From Okapia johnstoni (lineage: Eukaryota > Chordata > Mammalia > Artiodactyla > Giraffidae): 64,000 nucleotides of DNA. The stretch spans positions 102,801,461 to 102,865,460 of the forward strand of contig CM044307.1 of the NCBI GenBank assembly GCA_024291935.2. The letters run 5' to 3'. Made by a program: the position numbers and the translations under genes. Shown in pieces: positions 11,529 to 23,800 of this stretch. Position 1 is the first letter of the stretch, and the number at the start of each line of letters is the position of its first letter. The notes beneath the pieces are model-generated. The model saw only the letters and a list, made by a program, of their open reading frames with translations, ran no database searches and was not told the origin of the DNA.

Positions 11529-12223
11529 TCCCTTTCATACTTTATTCCATTATGGTTTATTACAAGACATTGAATACAGTTCCTTGTTGTATACTGTAGG
11601 ATCTTGTTGTTCATCCATGTTATATATACCAGTTTGCATCTGCTAGTTCCAAACTACCAATCAAACCCTCCTTCACTCCTCTCCCTTGGAAACCACAAGT
11701 CTGTTATTTATATCTGTGAGCCTGTTTCCATTTCATAGATGAGTTCATTTGTGTCATATTTTAGATTCTAAATGTAAGTAATATCATATGATATTTGCCT
11801 TTGTTTTTCTTTTTTCTCACTTACTTCACTTAGTGTGATAATCTCTAGGTCTATTTATTTTGCTACAAGGTGGCATTATGTTATTCTTTAGTATGGCTGA
11901 GTAATATCCTTTTATATATATGTAAATCACATTTTCTTTATCCATTCATCTTTTGATGAACATTTAGCCTGTTTCCATGCCTTGGTTGTTTCAAATAGTG
12001 CTGCTGTGAATATATGAAGCATGTGTCCTTTTGAATTATAGTTTTATGTGGGTATACGCACAGGAGTGGGATCACTGGATCATATGGCAACTCTAATTTT
12101 AGTTTATTGAGGAGCCTACATACTGTTTTCCATAGTGGCTGTACCAATTTACATTCCCACCAACCATGTAGGAGGGTTTCCTTTTCTCCACACCCTCTCC
12201 TGCATTTGTTATTTGTAGACTTT

Positions 12224-12586
12224 AAAAAAATTGTTTATTTATTTATTTTTGACCGTGCCAGGTTTTCATGGCTGCATGGGCTTTTCTCTAGTTGTGGTGG
12301 ACAGGAGGCTACTCTCTTATGTAGTGAGAAGACTTCTCACTGTGGTGCCTTACCTTGGTGCCGAGCACAGGCTCCAGGGCACACAGGCTTCAGTTGTTGG
12401 GGCACATGAGCTCAGTAGTTTTGGCTCCTGGCCTCTAGAGCACGGGCTCAATAATTCTGGTGCACAGGCTTAGCTGCTCTGTGGCATGTGGGATTTTTCC
12501 AGCCCAGGAATCAAACCCATGTTTCTTGCATTGGAAGGTAGATTCTTTTTTTTTTTTTTTAACCACTGAGCCACCAGGGAATCCCC
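12224..12586 (-). mobile_element. CHR-type cetartiodactyl SINE, antisense
   Basis: The right end is the reverse complement of a tRNA-Glu-like head ('aaccactgagccaccaggga', preceded by 'aatcaaacccatg', the antisense B box), and the left end is the A-rich tail read as 'aaaaaaattgtttatttattt'. Target duplications are 'tatttgtagacttt' (12210-12223) and 'tattggtagacttt' (12587-12600), one mismatch. It differs from Bov-tA in its long tRNA-unrelated body. A T-run (12545-12560) lies inside. Confidence 0.75.
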
Positions 12587-13212
12587 TATTGGTAGACTTT
12601 TTAATAATGGCCATTCTGACTGGTGTGAGGTGGTACCTCATTGTAGTTTTGACTCACCCTTCTTAATAACTAATGATGATGAGCAACTTTTCATATGTCT
12701 GTTGGCTCTGTATGTATTCCTTAGAGAAATGTCTATTTAGGTCTTCTGCCCATTTTTCAATTGGGTTGTTTGGGTTTTTCTTTTGTTGTTGTCGTTGAGT
12801 TGTATAAGCTATTTGTATATTTTGGAAATTAAGTCCCTGAAGGTCACATTGTTTGCAGATGTTTTCTCCCAGTCCATAGATTGTCTTTTCATTCTATTTA
12901 TAACTTTCTTTGCTGTGCAGAAGCTTATAAGTTTTATTAGGTTCCATTTGTTTATTTTTGCTTTTAGTTTTATTACGTTGGGAGATTGAACTAAGAAAAC
13001 GTTGGTACTATTTATGTCAGAGAATGTTTTTCATATGTTTTCTTCTAGAATTTTTATGGTGTCATATCTTAAATTTAATCTTCAAGCCATTTTGAGTTTA
13101 TTTTCGTGTATGATGTGAGAGTGCATTATAACTTCATTGATTTGTGGCTCTCCAGCTTTCCCAACATCACTTACTGGAGAGACTGTCTTTGCCCCATTAT
13201 ATATTCTTACCT

Positions 13213-14204
13213 GAAGTTGTTGATGTTTCTCCCGCCTGTCTTGATTCTAGCTTGTAACTCATCCAGCCCAGCATTTCTCAAGATGTGCTCAGCACATAGG
13301 TTAAATAAACAGTGTGACAACAGAGAGCCCTGCCGTACTCCTTTCTCAATACTGAACCAAACAGTTGTTCCATACAGGGTTCTAACTGTTGCTTCTTGAC
13401 CCGCATACCAGTCTCTCAGGAGAAATCTTACTTATAAGTAAGATGGTCTGCCTGTCAACAACCTCAGATATGTGGATGATACCACTCTAATGGCAGAAAG
13501 TGAATAGGAACTAAAGAACCTCTTGCTGAGGGTGAAGGAGTAGAGTGAAAAAGCCGGCTTAAAACTAAATATTAAAAAAGCTAAGACATGGCGTCTGGTC
13601 CCATTACTTCATGGGAAATAGAAAGGGAAAGGTGGAAGTAGTGATAGATTTCCTCTTCTTGGACTCTCAAACCACTACAGATGATGACTGTAGCCATGAA
13701 ATCAGAAGACAGTTGCTTCTTGGCAGGAAAGCTGTAACAAACCTAGACAGTATGTTGAAAAGCAGAAATATCACTCTGCTGACAAAGGTCCATATAGTCA
13801 AGGCTATGGTCTTCCCAGTGGTCACGTATGGTTGTGAGAGCTGGACTGTAAAGAAGGCAGAGTGCCAAAGAATTAATGCCTTCAAACTGTGGTACTGGAG
13901 AAGACTCCTGAGAGTCAATCTTAAGGGAAATCAACCCTGAATACTTGTTGGAAGGACTGATGCTGAAGCTCCAGTATTTTGATCATCTGATGTGAACAGC
14001 TGACTAATTTGAGAAGTCCCTGATGCTAAGACTGAGGGCAGAAGGATAAGAGAGCATCAGAGGATGAGATGGCTGGATAGCATCAGTGATGCAATGGAAA
14101 TGAACTTGGGCAAGCTTCAGGAAATGGTGAGGGACAGGGAGGCCTGGCATGCTGCAGTCCATGGTGTCACAAAGAGTTGTACACAACTGGATGACTGAAC
14201 AACA
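13213..14204 (+). mobile_element. BovB LINE with 5' inversion, older subfamily
   Basis: Bases 13213-13455 are BovB RT sequence in minus orientation; 13456-14204 is BovB in plus orientation from the YVDD motif (13469-13480) to an AAC-type tail. Both parts meet at the same BovB position, sharing 'caacaacctcag', the arrangement expected from twin priming. Flanks 'atattcttacct' (13201-13212) and 'atatttgtacct' (14205-14216) look like a 12-bp target duplication with two mismatches. Frames are broken. Confidence 0.9.
13425..13444. repeat. Perfect 20-bp palindrome inside inverted BovB
   Basis: ATCTTACTTATAAGTAAGAT is its own reverse complement. Against the BovB copy near 5856 it looks like an insertion of about 11 bases that completes the palindrome. 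The same 20-mer recurs at 41490-41509. Confidence 0.97.
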
Positions 14205-14830
14205 ATATTTGTACCTCCTTTGTCAAAGATTGATTTACTATAGGTGTGCGGGTGTATTTCTAGGCTCTCTATTCTGTTCCATTGATCCATATGTCTGTTT
14301 ATGTGCCAATATCATGCTGTTTTGATTACTGTAGCTTTGTAGTAGTGTCTGAAGTCTGGGAAGGTTATGTATCCTACTTTGTTCTTTTTATTCAGGGTTA
14401 TTTTGGCAATTCTTGATCTTGTATGGTTTTATATAAATTTTAGGATTATTTGTTCTAGTTCTGTGAAAAATGTCATGGACAATTTGATAGGGCTTGCATC
14501 AAGTCAGTAGACTCTGTGTAGTATGGCCATTTTAACAATACTAATTCAATCCAACTGCAGAAGATATCCTTCTATTTATTTCAATCATCTTTAGTTTCTT
14601 TTATTAATGCTTCATAGTTCTCAGCATATGAGTCTTTCACTTCCTTTGTGAGGTGTATTCCTAAATATTATATTTCTGATGCAATTTTAAAAGGGATTAT
14701 TTGCTTATATTCCCTTTCTGATATATTATTGTTAGTGTAAAAAATGCAGCTGATTTCTGTATGTTAATCTTGTATCCTGCTACCTTGCTGAATCATTTAT
14801 CAGTTCTAGAGGTTTTATGTGGGAGCCTCT

Positions 14831-15950
14831 GTTATTTTTTTTCTTAATTCCTTATTCTCTGTCTTAGATTACATAATCTCAATTGATGTATCTTCAAGTT
14901 ATTTGATATTTTTAAATCTGCCAGTTCAGTTCTGTTGTTGAGCCATTCTAGTGGTTTTCACTTACTGTATTTTTCGACTATAGAAATTTAATTTGGTTCA
15001 TTTTAATAACTTCTATTCCATTATTGTTCAATATTTTATGAGATGTAAAAGAGATATATCATTTTAATTCTTTAAGGTTTGTTTCCTTCAATTCTTTGAA
15101 TGCATTTGTAATATCTGCTTTGAATTTTTTTTTCTGCTCAGTCCACTATCTGGACAATTTCAAAGACATATGCTATTGCTCATTTTTCCTTTGTTTATAA
15201 GCCACACATTTTCCTGTTTGTTATCATGTTCCATTATTTTTGTTGAAAACTGGACATTTTTGATAATACATTGTGGTTTATTTGTTTAGTGACTTGAAAA
15301 AAAAATGATTCTATAAAGTATGTTTACCCTGCAGTCTGTAGCCTTTTACATGTTGCTCATGTTGTTACCCACCTTTGTTTTTCTTAAGCCTGGTCCCTTC
15401 TAGGTCGGCATAAATCACTTAACTAGTCAGAGGTCATACTTAAGCCTCCTTAGACAGTTAACTTTTTGCTGAATGTGCTTTGTGGTTTGGAGACTATAAC
15501 ATTTCATGGATTTTTATATTTCTTCCCATGTTCAGCCAGGAATAATAGCTTGAAGTTTCTTTCTCTGATCATTCCTAAGAGAATGCAGCCTTGGGCATGC
15601 ACGTAGTGTTTGAGATTTCCAGGGATGACTGTGATATTATTTAAAAACTTGGTTTTTGAGGAGTCACCCCTGGTTAGAGTAGCTTATTCTGTCAGCTGTG
15701 AAACTTCAGATACTGTTGGTCTGTGTGAGGCTTGGGGAATATTTCCAAGCCTTGCTCTGACTACTATTTAGCAGGCTCAGCCTAGTAGTACATATGCTTT
15801 CCAAACCCTAAAGTTGTCTATGATCTCAGGAGGGCTTTTATTGGCTGTCTCTTTCCCTGGTTCTCTTTACTAAGCTTCTGGCTATCTTGTTATTTTGTTA
15901 GTATGAGAGCTACTTATCCTTGAAGTTTGCAATAATATCATTGTGTTTTT
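14831..15950 (-). mobile_element. Old L1 5'-region, antisense, right half
   Basis: Continues the L1 interrupted at 11380: 'ataatctcaattgatgtatc', then 'gttgaaaactggacattttt', typical of old L1 leaders read antisense. It fades near 15950. No coding capacity. Confidence 0.6.
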
Positions 15951-16550
15951 TTCCCACTGATACAGCCCTGAAAGATGGATTTTTTAGATTGGGAAATTTT
16001 TTCCTTTTATTTGTTTACTAATAATATCTACCACTCCACTGTGAATGAAATAACACGTTGAGGCTCAGATAGCTAAAGCTATATTCAGAATTCAGTAATT
16101 AACAATTCCAGAGCAGGTTGGTTGAACGTTACTCTTGACTTTGAGGCAAGATACATTTAGCATGAACAACCTTAATTTAGAATGTTATCAGGACTCTATA
16201 GCACTATGTGGAACTCAACTCTCTTTGTGAATAAAAGCCTAGGCCTCAGCTTGTATATTCAGCTGAGAAAAAAAATTAAGAAGCTGAAAACTTATTCCTC
16301 ACCTCATTATCTAAAGACTTCTTTAGGAAAGATTCCCCGAGGTAGGCAGAATTGATAGGAGTAATAAAGCCTCTGCCTGGCTCCATGATTTCCAGCCCTT
16401 TGTGGGCACCCCCTCTCTCAGTTATTCAAGCACTAATATAGGTGAAGGGATGTAACAGGTAATTAGACTCCCTAATCAACTGGCTTTAAATTGGGGAGAT
16501 TATCCTAAGGGAGTCTGATCTGATCAGTAAGTCCTTTATTAAAGTGAAGT
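15951..16550. other. Unassigned DNA
   Basis: No gene or repeat family recognised. Confidence 0.5.
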
Positions 16551-17490
16551 GATAGGATTTCCTTTCATTTTAAAGGCTAAAATAATATTCTATTAACGCA
16601 TATACCAGATTTTCTTTATCCATTTTATCCATTCATCTGTTGACAGGCATTGAGGTGGTCTAAATGCCACCTGCATTTGGAGATAGCAGGTAATGCCATT
16701 ATGCTGTAAATGCCATTATGGAGATAACTGTTGTGAATAATGCTGCAGTGAAAATAAAAGTGCACATATCTCTTCAACATCCTGATTTCAACTCTAGGAT
16801 GTATATTCAGAAATGGGATTGCTGGCTCATATGATACTGCCTTTTTTAACTTTTTGAGGAACTTCCACATAGTTATGCACCATTTTTCTTTTCAATGAAT
16901 AGCATTTAAAGATCCCAGTTTCTTTATAAACTTACCAACACTTGTTGTTTTTTTTTAATATGCAATAGCTGTTCTAACTGAGATATTTTCACACCATGGT
17001 TTTAGTTTGCATTTCCCTGGAGACTAGTGAAGTTGGGCACCTTTCTGTATACCTGTTCGTTATATGTACGTTTTTCTTGAAGAGATATCTATTCAAGGAT
17101 TTCACCTACTTTTTAGTCTTTTTTTTTTTTTTACTATTGAGTTGTAGGAGTTCCTTATGTGTGTTGAAATTATCCCCTTATCAAGGATATGATTTGCAAA
17201 TATTTTCTCTCATTCTATAGGTTGCCTTTTCACTCTGTTGACTGTTTTCTTGGCTGTGCAAAGCTTTATAGTTTGATGTAGTCCCATTTGTCTATGTTTT
17301 GTTTTATTGTATTTTCCTTTGGTGTTATATCCAAAAAACTCATTGTCATAAGGCTTTCCTCCTGTTTTCTTCTAGAGATTTTAGTTTTAGATTTTATGTT
17401 TAAGTCTTTAATACACTTATTTGATATTGTGTGTGGTATCAAATAAGGGTTCAATTTCATTCTTACACATGTGAATTTTCAGCATTCCCA
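16551..17490 (-). mobile_element. L1M with 5' inversion: inverted segment
   Basis: Antisense late-ORF2 sequence, from 'gataggatttccttt' (the L1 region just before the 3' UTR) at the left to 'agcattcccagcaccatt' at the right. Its left edge and the start of the adjoining sense segment at 17491 meet at the same L1 position, so the two belong to one twin-primed insertion. Confidence 0.75.
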
Positions 17491-17822
17491 GCACCATTCA
17501 ACAAATGGATAAAGCTAAAGGGCATTATGCTAAGTGAAATAAGGCAGTCACAGAGGGATAAACACTGCCACTTATATGAGTATCTAAAAAACTCATGTTT
17601 AGAGAAACAAAGGTAGAATAGCATTTGCCAGGGAGAGGAAAAGGGAGAACTAGGGATTTGCCAGTCAACGGGTATAACGTTGCAATTATTCAGGGTGGAT
17701 AAGTTGTAGATGTCAGCTATACAGCATTATGCCTGCCATTTATAATATTGTATTGTGCACTTAAAAATCTGTCAAGAGAGTAGAACTTATGTTAAATATT
17801 CTTAGCACAATAATAAATAATA
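17491..17822 (+). mobile_element. L1M with 5' inversion: 3' segment in sense
   Basis: Starts 'caacaaatggataaagctaa', followed by 'gcattatgctaagtgaaataag', and runs through the L1 3' UTR ('tattgtattgtgcacttaaa') to about 17822. This is the uninverted 3' part of the element at 16551-17490. Confidence 0.8.
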
Positions 17823-17900
17823 TTCAGATATATACATAGATAACTAGACAGACAGCTGGATGAGTAAACAGATAAATGCAGAGATAGATAGGCAGAGACA
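17823..17900 (+). repeat. Degenerate GATA-like simple repeat
   Basis: Imperfect (GATA/GACA)-type units such as 'acatagataactagacagaca', placed where the L1 tail ends. Confidence 0.6.
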
Positions 17901-17959
17901 CAGAATAAAATGAGGTATAAGAGAGAGATTCCCCTGGGTTGGTCTAAAAGAAAAACTGG

Positions 17960-18190
17960 AGTATGCCATGAATTCTGCCAATGGATTTGGAAGAGGTCCT
18001 CAAGCCTCAGATAAGAAATGCATCTCCTGCTTATACCTTACTGGAACAGTTGAAGATCTGAGTAAAAGATTCAGCCAGCATTTGCCTGGATTCCTGACCC
18101 TGGAAACAGTGAAATAGTACATTTGTATTGTTTTAAACTATTAAAATTGTGGAAATGTGTTGACACAGTCACAAAAATCTAATTTACTCT
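17960..18190 (+). mobile_element. MaLR-type LTR fragment (MLT1/MST-like)
   Basis: The 3' part resembles an ERVL-MaLR LTR: 'tggattcctgaccctggaaac', then 'tttgtattgttttaaactatt' and 'attgtggaaatgtgttgacac'. Heavily diverged; the 5' part is not recognisable. Non-coding. Confidence 0.55.
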
Positions 18191-19429
18191 CTTTCTCTGT
18201 AACTGAATCCTTGCCTCTGCTGTGCCTGATTGCTAAAGGTAGCACGGTCCTCCTGCATTTCCTAATGCTGCTGCTGTAGTCCTACTAATTTAAAAGTAGC
18301 CCCTTGCCTGCATAGAACTTGCTCACCTAAATAAAAACTGCCACAAGCCTCTGAATAAAGCCTTCCTAAAGTGTAGTAACCTGGCAAATTCATAAAATCA
18401 TGTGGAAAACCCTTACAAAAGGCTAAGATCAAGGCAAGCTCCCCAGGCTGGATGATAAAACGTCAACTGGAAAACAGGAAACACTGACTTCAAGAACCAC
18501 ATAGGCTTCTGAACACTATCAAGGTCAAAACTACCACAACTCCCACATGCTAATCTAAGACTTAAAACCTCAGTCAAGCCTCAACCAGAAGATGCTCAGA
18601 CTTGCAAAATGTACAAATCTTAGACCTAATAATACAACTTAAAAAAAAAGATCTGTACAGTTCTTAAAGACAGTTATCAGTTTTAAGCATGATTATCTTC
18701 ATATGTGTATGCGTATATGCATGAATATATGTGTGTATCAGCAAATTTGTTTGGAAGGAAGTAACCACTGAATATGTAATTAAGCAATAATTCCTAATCT
18801 TGTGATCAGATACCTTATTTACAATTCCAGAAGAGTAACCATTAGATTTTTAAATGATCTCTGAAGAATTCCATTTTACTCAGGTTACATATAAAAACAT
18901 CATTTGGTAGATGAATCCTTTGAACATCCCTATAATGTGAAAACATACACAGTGTAGTTAGGAAAAAATAGTCCAATGTTAGTATTTAAAAACATTGTCC
19001 ATACATTATCAAGCTTTAGAAAAATCAAAATATACGAAACAAAATTCTATACTTTAGAAATTTATGTTACCCTCTTTCTGTCTGCCACAATCAGGAAATA
19101 AAGAGAAGGGAAGGGACCACAAATATAATTCCTTTTATGGATGTGCTTATAAATGACATTCTTTATTTCCAGTTATGCCCTGTTGGCCAGAACTTAGTCA
19201 CCCAGGTACACCAACTGTGGAGAAAACTGGTAACATATCCTGTACATGATAACCATATGCTCTGCTAAAACTTAGGAGCTCTAAAATTAAAGAATGAGAT
19301 AATGGATAGATATTGGACTTTTAGTATTTGTCTTTAGCTTTTTACTAATCTTTCTACATACAGTAACCTATTGTGTTGCCATCTCCTATTTTCAGTGGTT
19401 GTATTCCAAGGTTATTTTTCAAGAATATA
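18191..19429. other. Unassigned AT-rich DNA
   Basis: No gene recognised. Short frames only. Confidence 0.5.
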
Positions 19430-20510
19430 CAAGCCATTTATTATTTCAAAAATAAATTAGAGTGCAAAGTTTAAAAATTCTGCTCTTCAAAGGAAACTAA
19501 AAAAGAATGAAAATACAAGCTACAGACTGAATGAAAATATGTATAAATCATATATCTGATAATTTACATAGATAATATGTAAAGAATTCTCAAGACTTAA
19601 TAATGAGAAAACAAAAAACCCAAATTTGTAAAAAATGAGCAAAAATTTTAGCATACATATTACAAGGGATACACAGATCTCTATCATACACACACACAAA
19701 ATTATCAGCATCATTATTCATTAAAGAAAGGCAAACTTACCACAGTGATATACCACCACACCTATTAAAATGGCTAAAATTAAAATTAAAATGATTGACT
19801 ATAATGCTGATTAAGATGTGGAGGAACCAAAACACTCATACACTGCTACTAGGAATGTAAATGGGGTATAACTATCACTTAGAAATGTTTAGAAATTTTT
19901 ATTAAATGTAAACATATAGCAACTATATGATCCAATTATTCTGCTCCTGGATATTTACCCAAAAATAAATGAAAAGTTATGTCCATACAAGTCACATACA
20001 CAGATGTTCACAGTAGCTTTATTTTGTATTAGTCAAATACTTGAAATAAGTGAAAGTGAAAGTTCATCAACAGTGAAAGGGATTAATAAACTATGGTATA
20101 TTCATATAATAAAATATGAATGACACAGGGATAAAAAGTGATGATCTATTTATACTTATAACAAGATGAATAGATATCAAAATCGTTATTCAGTACAAAA
20201 AGCCAGACCTCACCTCCTCCCAAAATAGTATCTCCTCATTCTGTGATTTCATTTGTTTAAAATTTTAGAAAACTCAAACTAATCTTTAGTGATAGAAACC
20301 AGATCAGTTGCAGTCTGAGGATGGAAAAATACTATGGAGAAGTAGAAAGCGAATTACAAGGAGTCACAGAGAAATTGTTGGAATTGATAGATATGTTTAT
20401 TATACTGATTGTGATCATTTTATAGGTGTATCCATATAATGACATATTAAATTTTACGCTGAAGTGTGCAGAGTTTATTGTATCATTTATGCTCTCAAAA
20501 TTTTTTAACA
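19430..20510 (+). mobile_element. Old L1 3' part, sense
   Basis: Sense late-ORF2 and 3' UTR: 'caagctacagactgaatgaaa', 'cacctattaaaatggctaaaa', 'gatgttcacagtagctttattt'. Highly diverged; a short AC run sits at about 19688-19698. The 3' UTR fades by about 20510. No open ORF2. Confidence 0.75.
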
Positions 20511-20867
20511 AATGAATAACAACAGATTCAAGAGTATTATTGGGTTTTGACATGACAGAGAAGGGTGCAAGCTACTATTTGGGTATGGAGTAGTCCATAA
20601 TCCTGTGTACCCCTTTGAGTCGGTATTATGAATATTAATGTCATCTGTCATTTGTGTCTCAGTTGGAAAAAACTGGAACTTCTGTTTGAGTTTTGTGCTT
20701 GGACTAAGGACTGTAGAGCAAGACATGGTCCCTGTGCTACAGAACTCTTAAAAAATTGCAGGCAATGCTACCCTTCTCAGTGTACATCTCAATTAAATTG
20801 TGAATTCCTCAAGGAACACATATTCTAGACTCATAAAATATTGGAAATAAGATCAATTTAGGTTTAT
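20511..20867. other. Unassigned DNA
   Basis: A faint L2-like phrase ('gtgaattcctcaaggaacac') occurs near 20800, too weak to call. Confidence 0.4.
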
Positions 20868-21020
20868 GTAGTCCAGCCTAACTATTTTCAGAAAGGGAAT
20901 TGAACTTACACAACTCAGAAATTGTGAAATAGCACACAGAAATATATTGGCATAGTTGGGTTTAAACCTACCTCTCCTGGCTCCCTGCCCAAAGTTTTCT
21001 CCATTACATCATTTCTCTTT
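20868..21020 (-). mobile_element. MIR-like SINE, antisense
   Basis: Order of phrases fits an antisense MIR: a decayed 'gaaagggaattgaac', then 'gtttaaacctacctctcctgg' and 'tccattacatcat' at the end. Very old. Confidence 0.45.
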
Positions 21021-22879
21021 TACTGAACACTATACTCTGAGCAAAGTCAGTGGTCAATAAATTTGCTTAACAACTGCTGACCGGAATTGACAAAAAGCAC
21101 AGAAGGGTCCCTTTACAGTTACATTCTTTTCTGAGGTTTAAGCGACGAATAGTTCACAAGAATAAGAAATAGGGGAAGATTCTGAATCTTCCTGTTTATT
21201 TCTTCTTTTCTTCTTTAAACGTAGATATATTTATATGTAAGTGCTATAAAATAAACAAACAATAAACAATTAAGAGCCAGTACCTACAAACAATAAGAAA
21301 AAATAGTTGACACTTTGATGGGAAAAAATTTAGAAATGACTGCTAAAATGTCAATTTATGAATTAAGACTCTTAGTAGAGGTTAAGTTAATCTGGTTCAC
21401 AATCAGTGGGAGATCTTTGAGAGACTCCAAGCTATTTATAGTAAAGGCTCTGAAGCTATGCTGTTCATTTATATCAGGTAACAAAATTACTACTGCAACA
21501 GAAGCACTTTGTAGGATCTATGGCACTTGGCAGGAAAAGAGTATTGATTCCAAGCCAAGGAAATGACAGTACAGTGTAGCTGCTGCTGGATTGAAGAAGG
21601 AAAAATAAAAGAATAGATAATAAGAGATGCATGTGGGCAGTGAGAAGAATTAATCAGTTCGGATTAATTACGAGCCCAATATGTGTGCAGAGACAAATTT
21701 TGAAGAAACTCAAGATAAAAGAGAGTAAGCAGGTAGGATGGCTGTAGGGAATTGATATTCAGACAAAAAAGACTACATTTGCATCAGTTAGGATAAAGGA
21801 CCTGTCACAAGAGGGACATCATGAATGACTCTGTAAGCAGGAAGAGGTAATCACAGGCCCTGGCACATGGAGGCACATTCAATCTGCTCAAGGGAGTAAC
21901 TTCTAGTTCTTGTCATCATGTGATGTTCATTTTTCTTAAGCCATTTTCAGAAATGCATTATGGTAAACAGGAGTACTGATGACTTATTAAGGAAGCAAGT
22001 GCTGAAAAATATTAATAAAAACAAACTATAGTTTCTAATGGAGTCACACTGTCATAGCTAATTGAGTCACATAAAGTCACATATGTAATAAATTCACCAT
22101 GATAGATTATAGTCCACAGTTATAAATATAAAGAAAACAAAACCAACAAAATTGCTATGTCCTAAATGGATATCATAAAACCCATGCATTCTGATTATCT
22201 GAGATGCCCTCGTTAGATTTTATTGTAACAAGTTTGTGTTCTCCAATAGCAAATATATAGTAGAAAGTTCAGAGGGAAGGGACTGCTATAAAAAGGTTAT
22301 CAGACGAAACATATTTGTAAAGCCATAAAGATAAGGGGGTTTCATAAAAATCATGAGACAAAATAAATCTTAATCAGAGGCCAATCTATGTAGAAACATA
22401 CATTTCTGCACCTCGATTGATCATGATACCAACACATTCTATGATGTAAGATGATTTACATTTAGAGTGATGCCTCAAAAATCACTGAAAGAATGAAAAA
22501 TCATCTTCAGTACATTCTACCACAAAGACATGAAAGTGAGAAATACAGTATGGAAATGCCTCCATGCAAAAGTATTAAAATGTAAAAAAATTACTGCCTT
22601 GATTATAGAAGCGACCTGGAAAATTCCCTTCTGTGAAACATTTCATTGGTCATGAGGCATTTTCTAGACAAGCCACAGTAAACTCACTGGTAAAGGAAAG
22701 AGATATGTATTTGGTATATGGCTTTTGCTTGGAAATGAGAGAAATCCAGCTAAAATGATTACATAAATTTTCAGTTAGTTTATGTACCTGAAAAGCCTAG
22801 TGTATTCAAATATAGCTGGATAGAGGTATATAAAGTGCCAGGAATCTATTGTTCTTTATCTCTTAATTCCATTTCTTTG
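21021..22879. other. Unassigned AT-rich DNA
   Basis: I see no gene, RNA gene or nameable repeat. The longest frame (21315-21566) has no recognisable domain and no splice or initiation context that supports it. Confidence 0.5.
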
Positions 22880-23800
22880 TTTTTTTTTTAACCATTTTAT
22901 TTTGAAAATCTTATTAACTTACAGAAAATGCAGAAGACTATTACCAAGAGTTCACATATAGTCTTTATTTAGCTTTCCCTAACATTAACCATTTAGATAG
23001 CCATAATGCAATTGTCTAACTGTGAAACAAACGTTGAAACAATACTATTATGTAAACTATAGACCATATTTGAATTTTACTAGGGCTTTATTTGGGGCTT
23101 CTCTGGTGGCTCAGACAATAAAGAATCTGCCTGTAATGTGGGAGACCTAGATTAGATCCCTGGGTCAGAAAGATTCCCTGAAGAAGGAAATACCAGCCCA
23201 TTCCAGTATTCTTGTTTGGAAAATTCCATGGACAGAGGAACCTGGTAGGGTTGCAAAGAGTTGGTTTTCCCCAAAAGTGTTTTTTTTTTCTTTTCCAAGA
23301 TCCAGTCCAGACAGCTACCATGCATTTAGTTGTTTTGTCACTTCAGTCTCTTCCTACTGTAAAAATTCTATTCTTTCCTTGTTTTCATTACCTTGATACT
23401 TTTGATGAATATTGATCACTCAGTTTTGTAGATGGGTGTCAATTTGAGTTTTTCTGGTATTCTTTATCCAGTGATTAGGTTGAGGTTATGCAATTTTGGC
23501 AATAATACCATAGAAATAATGACTTTTCTTCTCCAAATGCAGAATGTTGAAAGAACACAATGCCAATAGATCTTATTTCTGAAGATGTTAACCTCGATCG
23601 CTTGGTTAACTTTCCCTCTGCCAGGTTTCTCCATTAGTTAATATTTCTCTCTTTGTAATTGATCAATAACTTGGAAGAGTCGCTTTTGAGACTGTGTAAA
23701 CAACTTGTTTCTCCTCAAACTTTCACCCAATGATTTTATCACTTGTTGGTAGGTATTGTCCGGAAAAATTATTCTGTGATGTCTGCCACAGCTGTGTTTC
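22880..23800 (-). mobile_element. L1ME-type 3' UTR, antisense, split by Bov-tA
   Basis: Antisense old-L1 3' UTR: 'accattttattttgaaaat', then 'catatagtctttatttagctttccc', and after the SINE 'ccaagatccagtccag', 'gcatttagttgttttgtcact' and 'ttgaggttatgcaattttggc'. The two parts (22880-23093 and 23263-23800) are collinear. Non-coding. Confidence 0.7.
23094..23262 (+). mobile_element. Bov-tA SINE
   Basis: tRNA-Glu-derived head 'ggggcttctctggtggctcag' with a degenerate B box ('agattagatccc'), then the BovA-like body to 'gttgcaaagagttgg'; the ACTGA-type end is missing. Inserted in the L1 3' UTR. Confidence 0.88.

Larger units (their letters stand above)
11381..14830 (-). mobile_element. Younger artiodactyl L1, 5'-truncated, antisense, carrying two insertions
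   Basis: Starts with a decayed poly(A) tail seen as T-rich sequence, then the antisense 3' signature 'tattactgaagtatagttgatttac', and runs into the RT part of ORF2 at about 14830. It is interrupted by a CHR SINE (12224-12586) and a 5'-inverted BovB (13213-14204); L1 sequence resumes in phase after each. The T-rich flanks 'ctggtaatttttctttt' (11364-11380) and 'ctgttattttttttctt' (14829-14845) may be its target duplication. No intact ORF2. Confidence 0.85.

Noticed and set aside
20332..20828. Short frames around 20.3-20.8 kb as exons
   Set aside because: They start in an old L1 3' UTR, have no known motif and no convincing splice context.
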